64,000 nucleotides of DNA from DATAMF01 sp964472565 (GCA_964472565.1 CAYYNB010000011.1:1-64000); one strand, 5' to 3'. Shown: positions 1-9,200, counted from the stretch's first letter. Translations and numbers: made by a program. Notes: generated by a model not told the origin, from the sequence alone.

Positions 1-786
1 CAGTTCGCGTCCGCCGCGATTTCGCGTTATCCCGTCTCCGTCACACGCCTGATTTCCCTGCTCTGCCTGATCCTGCTTCTGGCCGCATTTACGCCATCAG
101 CTATTCGCCTCTATGTCATCGGCTCGCAGACCTTCGGTCAAGCCGTGTCCAATGAAGTCGCGCAAGTCGCGGTTGGCCTGGCGACCGTGCTGTCTGCGGA
201 AATCGGCCAGGTGGTTTTTTCGCTGGCATTAGCCACCCTTGGGACGACTTCCACTTCCCGGCGTCTCTTGTACGCCAGTATGTCCATGTGTACGGCGGTT
301 TCGTTGGCCGGAAATATCCAAATTGCTTTACTCGGACATAGGCAGAGTGTTTTTGCATGGCTAGAAGCGGTGATTCCGCCACTCGTGGTACTCAGTACCG
401 CGTACATTCTTAAGGGCCAACTGCTGGATACCATCGAGCAGCGCCACGCGTCTGAGCGTGCCTATCAGGCGGCATTGACCGGATGGCAAGCGGCGGCAGC
501 GGAACCCGAACAGCACCCTCAGTGGTCGCAGTGGTATGCGAATGCTTTGCAGGATGCGCTGCGCAAAGTGAACGTGCGCCGCAGGGATCTGCTGGCGATG
601 ATGAGCCAGGAGGATTGGCGTCAGGTCGTGTTCCGGGAAATGAAAGCTGATCTTTGGTATGAAGACCCTGAACCGGATGAGCAGCCAGAGCACACCATGT
701 TGAGTATCAGCGAGCTATCGCCTCTACGGCGAAACGGTGGTGATGTCCGCCCAAAAGGGATCGCCGCCGTGAGCGGCACTGCCTGA
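1..786 (+). CDS. Membrane protein, 5' end outside the window
   Basis: The reading frame is open from base 1, so the true start lies upstream. About 261 residues are visible. Hydrophobic stretches near visible residues 15-35, 50-80 and 85-130 look like three or four membrane helices. They are followed by a charged cytoplasmic-type tail from about residue 140, rich in Arg and Glu. I do not recognise the family. It sits at the far end of a mobile-element-rich region and is followed closely by a small Cys-rich reading frame, an arrangement that would suit an integrative element or plasmid. An internal GTG at 145 could be mistaken for the start, but the hydrophobic segment upstream of it reads as coding. 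Confidence 0.55.
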   Translation, partial: QFASAAISRYPVSVTRLISLLCLILLLAAFTPSAIRLYVIGSQTFGQAVSNEVAQVAVGLATVLSAEIGQVVFSLALATLGTTSTSRRLLYASMSMCTAVSLAGNIQIALLGHRQSVFAWLEAVIPPLVVLSTAYILKGQLLDTIEQRHASERAYQAALTGWQAAAAEPEQHPQWSQWYANALQDALRKVNVRRRDLLAMMSQEDWRQVVFREMKADLWYEDPEPDEQPEHTMLSISELSPLRRNGGDVRPKGIAAVSGTA

Positions 787-905
787 TCTGCGGCGAGGTT
801 CTGCCCGAACCATCGCTGCTTGGCGGACGGCGGCAGGTATACTGCTCGAACGCCTGTCGCCAGAAGGCCAAGCGGCAGCGTCTCAAACAAGTCGCCCTTT
901 CGTGA
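744..905 (+). pseudogene. Small zinc-ribbon-like protein, probably frameshifted at its start
   Basis: This frame encodes about 53 residues with a clear zinc-ribbon pattern: HCLICGEVL, then some 14 residues later VYCSNACRQKAKRQR, and a basic C-terminus. The two CxxC-like pairs would bind one zinc ion. There is no good start codon in this frame. An ATG at 743-745 lies one base out of frame, just before a CCC/AAAA run, so one gained or lost base there would join the ATG to the ribbon. I read it as a short gene broken by an indel, or by a sequencing error in the homopolymer. It overlaps the end of the membrane protein and was probably translationally coupled to it. Confidence 0.45.
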
Positions 906-1006
906 GATAAAGTGTTCGCAGTTGGACCTCGAGTACAGTGTCGCTCCGGATGAAATGGTCGCGTCATAACTTCGTAGTATCGCTTGAAATTCAGCATATC
1001 TTTCTC

Positions 1007-1051
1007 AAAAAACACCGAGGGTAGACATGAAAACTACTCTCGGTGTTTTTG
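1007..1051 (+). terminator. Rho-independent terminator
   Basis: A 13-base-pair stem (arms starting ACACCGAGGGTAG, with one G-T wobble) closes a 9-base loop and runs into a T tract. A-rich sequence lies on the other side, so it may work in both directions. It would end the transcript of the membrane protein and zinc-ribbon frames. Confidence 0.8.
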
Positions 1052-1069
1052 TATACAAGTATCGATAGT

Positions 1070-1108
1070 AGGTTCGATGACTGATCGCCCTGAAAACTCA
1101 TCGAACCT
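1070..1108. repeat. Perfect 11-bp inverted repeat
   Basis: The arms AGGTTCGATGA (1070-1080) and TCATCGAACCT (1098-1108) are separated by 17 bases. There is no T tract, so it is not a terminator. It lies between the terminator and an insertion-sequence remnant and may be the end of a lost element or a binding site. Confidence 0.6.
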
Positions 1109-1141
1109 ATAATGGACAGGGGGATTACTGAGACTTCACAA

Positions 1142-1271
1142 TGATCTACCTGGTAAAATGATGCGTTTGATTTACCGGTTGTGGCAAGTTATTGGGCTGT
1201 ATCGTTCTTAATATCGTGATGCCGCGTGAGGGAGGAATTGGCTATTGCACTGATTTTTTGAGACAACGGGG
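1142..1271 (+). repeat. 130-bp repeat, copy 1 (5' part of an rve-type insertion sequence)
   Basis: This block is almost identical to 7381-7511, in the same orientation. It contains the sequence that leads into the transposase frame at 1192, so I take it as the 5' end of that insertion sequence. Similarity starts abruptly at TGATCTACC in both copies. Confidence 0.8.
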
Positions 1272-2202
1272 TCGGATCGTGCGGCGAGCCCGCCCTGAGC
1301 ATCAGCCGCTTGAACGAGCAGCCCCGCTGCAAGCCTGGCAGATCGATTGGAAAGAGGCGACGACGGTGCCCCCTGACCCTGACGGAAAACACCAGCATGG
1401 GGTCGAGCTCCTCAAGGTCATCGACACCGGCACCTCGATTTTGCTCGACAGTCTCCCGCGGACGGACTACACCGCAGATACAGCCTTGCTCGCGCTGACG
1501 AATACCCTGTTGCTCAATGGGGTGCCCCAGTCGATCACCTTTGACCGGGATCCGCGCTGGGTGGGCAGTTGGACGACGGGGGATTTCCCGTCCGCCATGG
1601 TGCGTTATCTGCTCTGTTTGGGCATTCAGGTCATTATTTGTCCTCCTCATCATCCTAACCGCAATGCCTTTGTCGAACGTTTCAATCGCACCCAGGACGA
1701 AGAATGCTTGCAAGTCTATCGCCCGGCCACGGTGGAAGACACCTGCCAGGTCACCCAGGATTTCCGCTGGCACTACAACCACGAACGCCCGAATCAGGCC
1801 CTCAGTTGTGGCAATCGCCCGCCCTATGTGGCTTTTCCTTCCTTGCCTAAGCTGCCTCCCCTGCCTGACCAGGTCGACCCAGATCGGTGGCTGTTGACCA
1901 TTCATCGCCACTGCTTCAAGCGGCGGGTGAAAGCCAATGGCTCGATCCAGGTTGGTAAACACCTCTACTATGTCAGCACTCGCTTGCGTGGACGTCTGCT
2001 GGTCTTTGAAGTGGATGGTTTCAGCCAGGAATTAATCGTCGAACTAGAGGGTAAACCGTTCAAGCATCTGCCTATCAAGGGGTTGCATCATGGTCTCATG
2101 CCGTTTCAGGATTTCCTCAGACTCATGTGTCAGGAGGCCTTGGCGGAGGCGCGCCAGTTTCACCGGTCTTCGGCTCACCGACCCGTCTACGAATTAGTGT
2201 AA
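1192..2202 (+). pseudogene. rve/DDE transposase, N-terminally truncated
   Basis: The 336-residue frame encodes an integrase-core (rve) domain with the first catalytic Asp in WQIDWKEA, the second region around TFDRDPRW and the Glu in FVERFNRTQDEE. A C-terminal beta-rich part (about residues 225-295) resembles the Mu/IS481-type C-terminal domain. The N-terminal helix-turn-helix expected for such a transposase is missing. Translation would have to begin at a TTG (1192), and stops lie just upstream, so the gene is probably degenerate. It abuts a truncated IS66 gene on the opposite strand at about 2203-2213, and its 5' region is repeated at 7381-7511. Confidence 0.75.
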
Positions 2203-2212
2203 ACCATTTGGG

Positions 2213-2668
2213 TCACGACGGACGAAAACAATACGCGTGCACCTGATACTCCGTCACTTTGGGCTTGATGATCGGCAGCTCGGTGACCTGGTGGCGATAG
2301 GGTTCCGGGTCTTCCCCTAACAACAGCGCACCACACTGCTCACAGCAGAACGGCTTGTACACCACTACTTCGTCGACCTCCTCCACCAATGTCCGATGAT
2401 GACCGGGGTGACCGGGTTGTCCTCCCCGTCGGCGTGGCGGTCCTGAAGGTTCCCTGGTGGGTTTCTGGTCAGGTCGATCTTGTGAGGGTGGTTGCGAGGA
2501 ATTCTGCGAGTTTCGATAGACAATTTCCCGCAATTGCTCCACCGTCTCTCGGAACTGCTGATTCTCAGCCCACACTTCCCTGACCCACTGTTGGACGCGG
2601 GCTGGCGTTTGCTGCCATTCTTCGGACGTGATCGCGCTTTCAGGTGGGGGCATGAAATTGTCTGGCAT
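2213..2668 (-). pseudogene. IS66-family transposase (TnpC) N-terminal fragment
   Basis: The fragment has the typical IS66 TnpC N-terminus. A leucine-rich helical segment (about residues 15-45) comes first, then a Ser/Gln/Pro-rich and basic linker with the RRRGGQPGHPGHHRTL motif, and then the zinc-binding CCEQCGALL segment. It ends shortly after the family's KVTEYQVHAYCF-type motif, where it meets the neighbouring transposase. The DDE catalytic domain (over 300 residues) is absent. I chose the ATG at 2668 because family similarity begins there, although codons are open further upstream to 2812. The element was cut by the insertion or recombination that brought in the rve transposase. Confidence 0.85.
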
Positions 2669-2710
2669 GCTTGTATTGTTTTCTATCTTCGACCGCGAAA
2701 AAAAACATTG

Positions 2711-2772
2711 ACATCGTGCCGTGGTTTCTACCGCAAAAACGGTTGGCCACGCCTGAAAAACCGGCACGATGT
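2711..2772. repeat. Nested inverted repeat upstream of the IS66 fragment
   Basis: The outer arms ACATCGTGCCG (2711-2721) and CGGCACGATGT (2762-2772) enclose a smaller hairpin with arms ACCG/CGGT around 2730-2743. It could be part of the end of the IS66 element or a remnant of another one. Confidence 0.5.
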
Positions 2773-2812
2773 TGACTGCACTTTCTACGGTCGATGTCAG
2801 TAAAACGTACAT

Positions 2813-3104
2813 GCTGCCTATTCTACATCATTAAGATGTTCCTTTTCCACCCCCTGAACGCATACTGTTCTTCTCTTGTTCTCCGCTCGAATCCGGTTCG
2901 AATGATTCAGCCCTATCCCGCGTCTAGCACGGCTAGTCCAAGCCGCGTGACGGTGCTACAATAATACTCAAGGGATCCTGATCACCTGCCACGCTGCCCC
3001 AAGCCCGACAACCTCCTCCCCTTTCCGCGAAGCCATTGCCGCCACAGGATTCATTGTACTTCGCGCGAACAGTCCTGATTCACTCAAGAGAAAGGATTTC
3101 GGCG
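2813..3104 (+). other. Non-coding leader of the large accessory gene
   Basis: I see no credible gene here. A good ribosome binding site (AGAGAAAGGA, 3087-3096) lies 8-9 bases before the ATG at 3105 and fixes the start of the next gene. An AT-rich TACAATAAT stretch near 2957-2965 could be a -10 box, but I see no convincing -35. Confidence 0.4.
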
Positions 3105-6100
3105 ATGAGTGCAAATACGGCGCACTATGAGTTTGGCGAAATACCGGATCAACGGTTATGGGTGGGCGAATCCAGTCAGCTCACGTTTCAAGTGACGACA
3201 CACGAATTGGCTGGGGATTTCGCATTATCGGCGCATGTCGTCGACGATCATCTGGTGGGCCAGATTGCTCTCGACCCGGCCACAGCGGTGTTTACCTACG
3301 TTCCTGATGCCAATGACATCAATCCATTTGAGGTAGTCTTTCGAGCCGTAAGCGCCGGTGAGGGAACCACTGAGACACGAGAACAACGTGTTCAGATCAC
3401 GCCCTTGCCTCGGCTGCCCGCTACCCGCCACATTGTTGACGACAGCAGCATCCCACCAGAACACCGCTTGTATACCCGATTGACCGAAGCGGATGGGCCG
3501 CAGATGTTCTTCAATGGGCAGGAGCGTCGGACGAAAACGCTGGTGATCCATGGCATGACCGTCGTTTACGATCCCGGCTCGCCAGATCATTCTTTTGCTG
3601 GCTATGAAAACCGCGAAGACCTCTTTTCGGTCGACATCTGTGCGGATGTGCTCATCATCCGCCAAACGATGCATTTTCCGGGCACCAATGTCACGATCTA
3701 TGTGCGCGAGTTGCACATTGAGGGTGAAGGTTCGATCATCACCACCCCTATAGCTATTATGGTTCCCGCGACGCCGGGCAACCGCAATGATCCGCAGAAG
3801 CCAGTACCCGGTGAAAATGGCCAGGATGGGCAAAAGGCGGGCGATATCATCCTGAACGTCAACACCTTATACGCCCCAACCGCGGTGAAGCCTTGTTTTG
3901 TCCTCGATGGGGGCACCGGTCAGGCGGCTGGTGAGGGTGTAGATGGTGAAGATCATAGCAACGAACAGATGCAATCCCGGCCAAAGTGGAGCGATACCTT
4001 GGGGGATGGATGGGACTTTGGACGGGGTGACCCGATTGTGTATGTCCACGTACATGTAGAAAAAAACAGACTCGGCGACAGCGACCATAACCGTTTTTGG
4101 GGCCAAAAAAGTTGGCCGGTTTCTGGTGGAAATGCCGTTTCCCCCGGACGCCCTGGCAACGGAGGCAACGGGGGCAACTTCGAGTGCAATCTGGGTGAAA
4201 AATCGCTGCCCGACGCCTTAGTTTCTGTGTTGCCAGGCAAAGCGGGGGAACGAGCCAGGGATGTTTATGGCGGAAAACATGGTGGTCCCTATCCGTGTCG
4301 CCATCTCACATATAACATAGTAGACCGCTCGAGGGATGGTCCACGGAATTATGAATACGAGGACATACGCTGGACCCAGTGCCCTCTGCTGACCAATGGA
4401 AAAGACGCCTCAGCACCGACCGCTTCGGATGGACAACGTGGACGCATTGAACGCAAACCTTCCGTGAGTGGATTGAGCTGGCTACCGGAATCACTGCTGA
4501 TCGACATCGTGCGCTTCATCAAAGACGCCTACCTGGCCAATAACCGCGACCTGATACGCTACTACCTGGAGTTGTATGGCGATGTCACCAGCGCCCGGCT
4601 TGCGGCGGCAACCCCGCGACAAAAGGCCATGCAGATCGAGCTGGTCGCGATGCGTAATCGGCTTGAAAATCGCCTGGATTACTTTGGCAACCCAGCGGGC
4701 TGGACCCCCCTGCTATCGGTACAGGCGAATTTGCGCGCGTATGACAACGAAATCGACCGGGCCATGCAGGCGTTGTTCCTGGCCTACTGGGTGAACAGTG
4801 CCAGCACCCAAAAAAGGAATGTGTGCGCGGGGTTAAAAGCCAGCATCACCAATCTGGAACAGGATATCGAAGCCGCCACCACCCAGATCAAAGACTTGCA
4901 GGATACCATGCCCGACTTGCAAGGTATGGTAGACAGCCTTAGTAGTTCGCTCGCCAACACCCATAACCGCCTGGCTGACCTGACCAACCGGTTGAGGGAT
5001 GAAGCGCGTAGAAAAGTAGAAAAGCGCCACCAGGAACAATTTTGGGTTGAATTTGGCGCGTCAATGTTAAGCGGCGTAACCGCTGTGATTCCGTTCGGAC
5101 AGCCGGCCCTGGGTGCTGCCGGGCAGATTGGCAGCTCGTTGATTACCAGTCAGTACCAGACGTCAGAGGAAACCCAAACCAAGATTAAAGACGCGCTTAA
5201 GTCGGCGGCCTCGGCCCAGTTGGAGTCGAGGGCCGATGACATCGTGGATGCCGCGCATCCGCCCCGCGCCGGTTCACAAGCGCGGACTGGCGGGCTGACG
5301 TCGCTGGCGGACTCGCTCGGACCGGCCATTACCGGCATCACCAATTCGTTCCAGCAGTTGGGAGCGCCTCAGGACGAAATCGAAGCGGAACTGGCCCGCC
5401 TGGCCGCCGAAAATCCTGAGTACCAGGCCATGACACGCGAGATTGCCGATCTGAACAATCGCAAGGCGGACTTCAACCACCAGTTGGCGGTCGCGACCCA
5501 GGCGATTACCGCCGGGTACAGCCGGATTACGGCCAACGCGCTGGCCATCGACAGCTTTGCCGGGCAGATCGAGCAGCAGGTGCAGCTGCTCGATCCGACG
5601 GCCTTGCAGCACGTAGAAGATATGCGGCGGCGCGCGCTGGAAGTCTTGCAGCGCTATCAGTATTTCCTGGTCAAATCCTATGAGGCCACGTGGCTCAAGC
5701 CCTACAAGGGGGCTAACTTCCAACTGGACCTGGTGTTCAACAAGATCGAAGAACTGCTGGACAGCAGCGAAGATGGCTGCCTGCCTCCCGATAAGTTCAA
5801 CGCGCTGCGTGCGATCTTCACCGACATCATGGACGAGATGGTGCGCCGCCTGCTGGAAGACTTGCGACCGGAGTACGAAACCACGCAGTGGCTGACCCTG
5901 TCCTATGAAGACACACCGCAGGCCATGCAGCAGTTGAACGATGAAGGCGAAGTTCGCATCAACCTGATGGACCTGGGCCTGCTGCTGCCGGGGTACGAAA
6001 ACGTCCGCCTGGCTGATATTTCCGTCGAAAGCAATGACGGGATCACGCTGGCCTATCATGACGCCGAGCCCCAAGGCACGGTGCATCTGGACTTCACGCT

Positions 6101-7244
6101 GTCCGGCGATGGCACGATTCGCTCGGATGGCAAGTTATTTGTGGTCCGCCATCCCACCAGCAGCGGATTGGGCTATGACGCGCAGAGTCAACTGCGCTGG
6201 GGAGTCACCTATGATGTCAGGCGCAAGCACCTGGAACGGACCACCCCCAGCGCCGCCTTTATGAGCCTGCTGCGCTACATGCTCAAAGACCCCAGCCAGG
6301 CCAATGACGATCAATTCCATTTGCTCTCACAACCGGCGGCCTGGACGGACATCATCATTTCCAAAAATGTGACCAACTCGCGCAGCCCGATCGATCTGAC
6401 GGAACTGACACTCCAGATTCGCCTGACCTATCTATCGGCTCCGCGCAACCAATGCGTGCTGAATGTGTCTACACGGCATGGGCACAAACCCTTGATCCAG
6501 TGCAGCCCGCGCGACCGTAACCAACGGGATCATGGGTACGGATCGTTGTATCGCATCTTCAGCCGGAACACCCAAACGACCTTGAATGCGCCATCGCAGT
6601 ACGGCTGTTGGACATTCAGCCATTGGGAAGTGTTCCATACTGATACCCTGCACCGGGAGGAAATCTTCACTCCAAGCCACACGTTTGAGATGGACGACAA
6701 CCTTACTGCCGTTTGTGTGTACTCAGATGGCAGTCTCTCCCAACGTCCGGCGCTGGCCATTGGCCAATGCGGCAGGGTAAAACCAGGCAAAGGTAACAAT
6801 CTGCGCACCAACCCCAGTCTCGAAGGCGAGCGCATTGGCGGAATCCCCGCTGGCGGCGAGTTCGAGGTTGTGGGCGGCCCGGTCGACAGCCTCCGGTACG
6901 TCTGGTGGCAGGTGGACTATAACGGCCAAGTGGGTTGGACCGCCGAAGGACTGGATGGGGACTACTGGCTGGAATCGGTCGGGGACGATGACGCGCCCGT
7001 TGGTCCACGGCTGGTGGCGGGTGGACGGGCACGAGTTAAGGCGAATACGAACGTCAATGTGCGCGATCGTGCATCGACCAGCGGGCAGAAGCTTGGCGCA
7101 TTGACGGGGGGAAGCGAATTCACGGTTCTTAGCGGGCCAGTCGATCAAGACGGGTATAGGTGGTGGAAGATTACCCACGAGGATTTGACCGGGTGGATCG
7201 CTTCTGGTCAGCAAGGGAGTAGCAGTTGGATCGAGCCGGTGTAG
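3105..7244 (+). CDS. Large multidomain protein: Gly-rich, coiled-coil/hydrophobic and SH3 repeats (toxin-like architecture)
   Basis: This 1379-residue protein matches no family I can name. Its parts, in order, are: a beta-rich N-terminus (about 1-220); a collagen-like Gly-rich stretch (about 222-385, with GENGQDGQ and GRPGNGGNGGN); helical segments; a coiled coil (about 565-647); a 35-residue hydrophobic Gly/Ala-rich stretch (about 647-682); a second coiled coil (about 755-862); a beta-rich domain (about 950-1200); and two bacterial SH3-like repeats (about 1215-1295 and 1302-1379), each ending with a Trp-rich WW/GW pattern. No signal peptide is visible. Two coiled coils flanking one hydrophobic hairpin recall alpha-helical pore-forming proteins, and SH3 repeats often bind cell walls; both parallels are inference. 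The ATG at 3105 has a strong ribosome binding site. The gene stands alone on the island, between two direct repeats. Confidence 0.8.
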   Translation: MSANTAHYEFGEIPDQRLWVGESSQLTFQVTTHELAGDFALSAHVVDDHLVGQIALDPATAVFTYVPDANDINPFEVVFRAVSAGEGTTETREQRVQITPLPRLPATRHIVDDSSIPPEHRLYTRLTEADGPQMFFNGQERRTKTLVIHGMTVVYDPGSPDHSFAGYENREDLFSVDICADVLIIRQTMHFPGTNVTIYVRELHIEGEGSIITTPIAIMVPATPGNRNDPQKPVPGENGQDGQKAGDIILNVNTLYAPTAVKPCFVLDGGTGQAAGEGVDGEDHSNEQMQSRPKWSDTLGDGWDFGRGDPIVYVHVHVEKNRLGDSDHNRFWGQKSWPVSGGNAVSPGRPGNGGNGGNFECNLGEKSLPDALVSVLPGKAGERARDVYGGKHGGPYPCRHLTYNIVDRSRDGPRNYEYEDIRWTQCPLLTNGKDASAPTASDGQRGRIERKPSVSGLSWLPESLLIDIVRFIKDAYLANNRDLIRYYLELYGDVTSARLAAATPRQKAMQIELVAMRNRLENRLDYFGNPAGWTPLLSVQANLRAYDNEIDRAMQALFLAYWVNSASTQKRNVCAGLKASITNLEQDIEAATTQIKDLQDTMPDLQGMVDSLSSSLANTHNRLADLTNRLRDEARRKVEKRHQEQFWVEFGASMLSGVTAVIPFGQPALGAAGQIGSSLITSQYQTSEETQTKIKDALKSAASAQLESRADDIVDAAHPPRAGSQARTGGLTSLADSLGPAITGITNSFQQLGAPQDEIEAELARLAAENPEYQAMTREIADLNNRKADFNHQLAVATQAITAGYSRITANALAIDSFAGQIEQQVQLLDPTALQHVEDMRRRALEVLQRYQYFLVKSYEATWLKPYKGANFQLDLVFNKIEELLDSSEDGCLPPDKFNALRAIFTDIMDEMVRRLLEDLRPEYETTQWLTLSYEDTPQAMQQLNDEGEVRINLMDLGLLLPGYENVRLADISVESNDGITLAYHDAEPQGTVHLDFTLSGDGTIRSDGKLFVVRHPTSSGLGYDAQSQLRWGVTYDVRRKHLERTTPSAAFMSLLRYMLKDPSQANDDQFHLLSQPAAWTDIIISKNVTNSRSPIDLTELTLQIRLTYLSAPRNQCVLNVSTRHGHKPLIQCSPRDRNQRDHGYGSLYRIFSRNTQTTLNAPSQYGCWTFSHWEVFHTDTLHREEIFTPSHTFEMDDNLTAVCVYSDGSLSQRPALAIGQCGRVKPGKGNNLRTNPSLEGERIGGIPAGGEFEVVGGPVDSLRYVWWQVDYNGQVGWTAEGLDGDYWLESVGDDDAPVGPRLVAGGRARVKANTNVNVRDRASTSGQKLGALTGGSEFTVLSGPVDQDGYRWWKITHEDLTGWIASGQQGSSSWIEPV

Positions 7245-7554
7245 GCCCTGGCATGCGACCTGGGTACTCCTGAGCTAAACTGTTGATAAATCCAACCGCC
7301 CCGTAAAAGGCCTACAACCTTGACGAAAAAGCCATACTCTCAAAATATTCATGCAATCCCAAGTTGAGGCAAGAAACAGCCTGATCTACCTCGTAAAATG
7401 ATGCGTTTAATTTACCGGTTGTGGCAAGTTATTGGGCGGTATTGTTCTTGATATCGTGATGCCGCTTAGGGGAGGAAATCGGCTATTGCACTAATTATTT
7501 GAGACAAGGGGAGAAAATGAAACACATCAGGCGGATACTAATCAGGAGAAAAAG
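7245..7554 (+). other. Intergenic region with insertion-sequence remnant
   Basis: The first part (7245-7380) holds no gene. GTAGGCC at 7241 and GGCCTAC at 7308 form a loose inverted repeat. The second part is the repeat copy described separately, followed by a leader with an AGGAGA ribosome binding site for the gene at 7555. Confidence 0.5.
7381..7511 (+). repeat. 130-bp repeat, copy 2 (insertion-sequence remnant)
   Basis: It matches 1142-1271 in the same direction with roughly ten substitutions. The transposase body that follows copy 1 is absent here, so this is a solo 5' remnant. The two copies bracket the IS66 fragment and the large gene. Confidence 0.8.
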
Positions 7555-8412
7555 TTGAGAGTGAAAACATATTGGGGATTGATATGTGCCCTCGGTCTGA
7601 TTGTCGTACTGGCGGGCAGCCAAAGCGTGACTGCGCAAGATGATCATGAGGCAGGCGCGGTTATCATTGACCATACCACCATCGACCTCAGTTTGATTCC
7701 ACCCGAATGGATTGAGGCCGCCAAAGAAAATGTCGTGTGGGTTTATGGCTCGACTTCACATGGTAGCCAGATCGTATCTGGGATCGTGTACCTCCGTGAA
7801 TACGGTGATCCCGCCCTTTTCACCTTTAGTGAGGATTGGGAAATTCCGCTTGATCAAGCGAATCCGCTGCGGTTACGCATGGTATACGACTCGGGGTGGT
7901 CCTGGGACCCTGGCGATTTTGTGGACCACGCACGGACCATGCTGGATCAGGCTCCCAACGCGACCGCGTTTATGTGGTCATGGTGTGGGGAACAATCGGA
8001 AAACACCGGCGAAGATGTACAATTCTACCTGGACGTTATGACGCAGCTTGAGGAAGAATACCCAGAAGTAGACTTCGTCTACATGACCGGGCACACCGAC
8101 CAGTGGGATGATGAAGGAATTCTCCAACGCAATAACGATATGGTGCGTGATTATGCCATCGAAAACGGAAAAATTCTCTACGATTTCGCCGATATTGAAA
8201 GTTGGCTGCCTGATGGTACTGCTTATCGGACTCCTGGCGATGATTGCCCCTGGTGTGAGGGCTGGTGTGAGGCCAATCCAGATGACTGTCCCACCCCAGA
8301 GATCGAATGCGCACACTCCCATTCATTGAACTGCAAGCTCAAAGGCCAGGCCTTCTGGTGGCTGTCCGCACGACTGGCCGGATGGGATGGCGAACCGGTT
8401 GCGGAGGAATAG
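7555..8412 (+). CDS. Secreted SGNH/GDSL-like hydrolase
   Basis: The 285-residue protein begins with a signal peptide: a hydrophobic core of about 15 residues, then VTAQD as a likely cleavage site near residue 28. After it, VYGSTSHGSQ (about 64-73) fits the serine block of SGNH hydrolases with the GDS motif altered, and VYMTGHTDQW (about 180) resembles the later conserved block. A Cys-rich segment near the C-terminus (six Cys, about 223-262) suggests disulfides in an exported protein. Substrate is unknown. A TTG start (7555) is preferred because AGGAGA lies about 8 bases upstream; a GTG at 7561 is the alternative. It follows an insertion-sequence remnant and is closed by a terminator at 8518. 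Confidence 0.65.
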   Translation: MRVKTYWGLICALGLIVVLAGSQSVTAQDDHEAGAVIIDHTTIDLSLIPPEWIEAAKENVVWVYGSTSHGSQIVSGIVYLREYGDPALFTFSEDWEIPLDQANPLRLRMVYDSGWSWDPGDFVDHARTMLDQAPNATAFMWSWCGEQSENTGEDVQFYLDVMTQLEEEYPEVDFVYMTGHTDQWDDEGILQRNNDMVRDYAIENGKILYDFADIESWLPDGTAYRTPGDDCPWCEGWCEANPDDCPTPEIECAHSHSLNCKLKGQAFWWLSARLAGWDGEPVAEE

Positions 8413-8517
8413 AAGAGGGTACGGGTACTGCTCATTGTGGGCCATTCCCGTCGTGTTCAAAAACTAATCCAGGCGAAGAATTCGCTCCTGACAGAGCCTG
8501 TGGATTGGCTGGAAATG

Positions 8518-8548
8518 CCCCGCAAGTGCGGTATGCTTGCGGGGTTTT
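8518..8548 (+). terminator. Rho-independent terminator
   Basis: The stem CCCCGCAAG/CTTGCGGGG has a 9-base loop and a TTTT tail. It lies about 105 bases after the SGNH-like gene. Confidence 0.8.
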
Positions 8549-8582
8549 GTGTTGGTGCAGGTGTCTGAAAGGTGAGGCGCAG

Positions 8583-8900
8583 ATGTTCTTTCGCGTGATG
8601 TTGCTTGTGTGGCAATTCCTATTGGATCTGGTCGCCGTGCTGCGCATGACGGATGACGAGAAGGACCTTGAGATCATGTTGTTGCGCCAGCAACGGCGGA
8701 TTGTGGAGCGGAAACAGGCGCGGGGACCACAGATACCGCGCTGGCAAAAAGTGCCGTTGGCCGCGTTCGCCGTGCGGATGAAGGACAAGGCCACGAATGC
8801 GCGCGAAGCTTTAACGGAAAGTGTGCGGTTGTTCAAGCCGGATACCGTATGGTCAAAACAGACCCTGCGCGGGCGCATTCCTCCCTTGGCGCAACCGTGA
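8583..8900 (+). pseudogene. Transposase N-terminal fragment (rve-type element)
   Basis: About 105 residues are left. The pattern MTDDEKDLEIMLLRQQ, then a basic segment and KPDTVW, matches the N-terminal part of the same broad rve-type transposase group as the elements at 9832 and 12893, where KPDTVLKWHRQGF follows. Here the match breaks off after KPDTVW and the frame ends in unrelated residues. The DDE domain is missing. It is a dead remnant. Confidence 0.65.
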
Positions 8901-9052
8901 TTGAGATAGCGACAGACACCTGGGCAGGGTAGGGTCGTTTGTATTCCAGACAGGGCCAGTTCTATGACGGTTGCTCAGGAAAACCTCGATCACGAGAGAA
9001 ATGATGCCAGATCAACCCTTGCCCGAGATGGTGAAGCTATATCAGGAAGTGA

Positions 9053-9166
9053 ATAGACTTTATTGGCAATAGAAGTGGCCCCTATATATGGAGCATGAAA
9101 TGCACTAAAACGGGCAAAATTTGCCGCCACATATATAGGGGGCAGAATTAATCCCGATAAAGTCTA
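9053..9166. repeat. 114-bp imperfect palindrome, MITE-like
   Basis: Three nested pairs of arms share one centre: TAGACTTTAT (9053-9062) with ATAAAGTCTA (9157-9166); GCCCCTATATATGG (9078-9091) with CCACATATATAGGGGGC (9127-9143); and GGCAAA/TTTGCC in the middle (about 9112-9125). No coding capacity. The form fits a miniature inverted-repeat element, but one copy cannot prove mobility. Confidence 0.5.
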
Positions 9167-9200
9167 ATGTATTCGTAGAGAGTGTTGAAGCTTGAATTTG

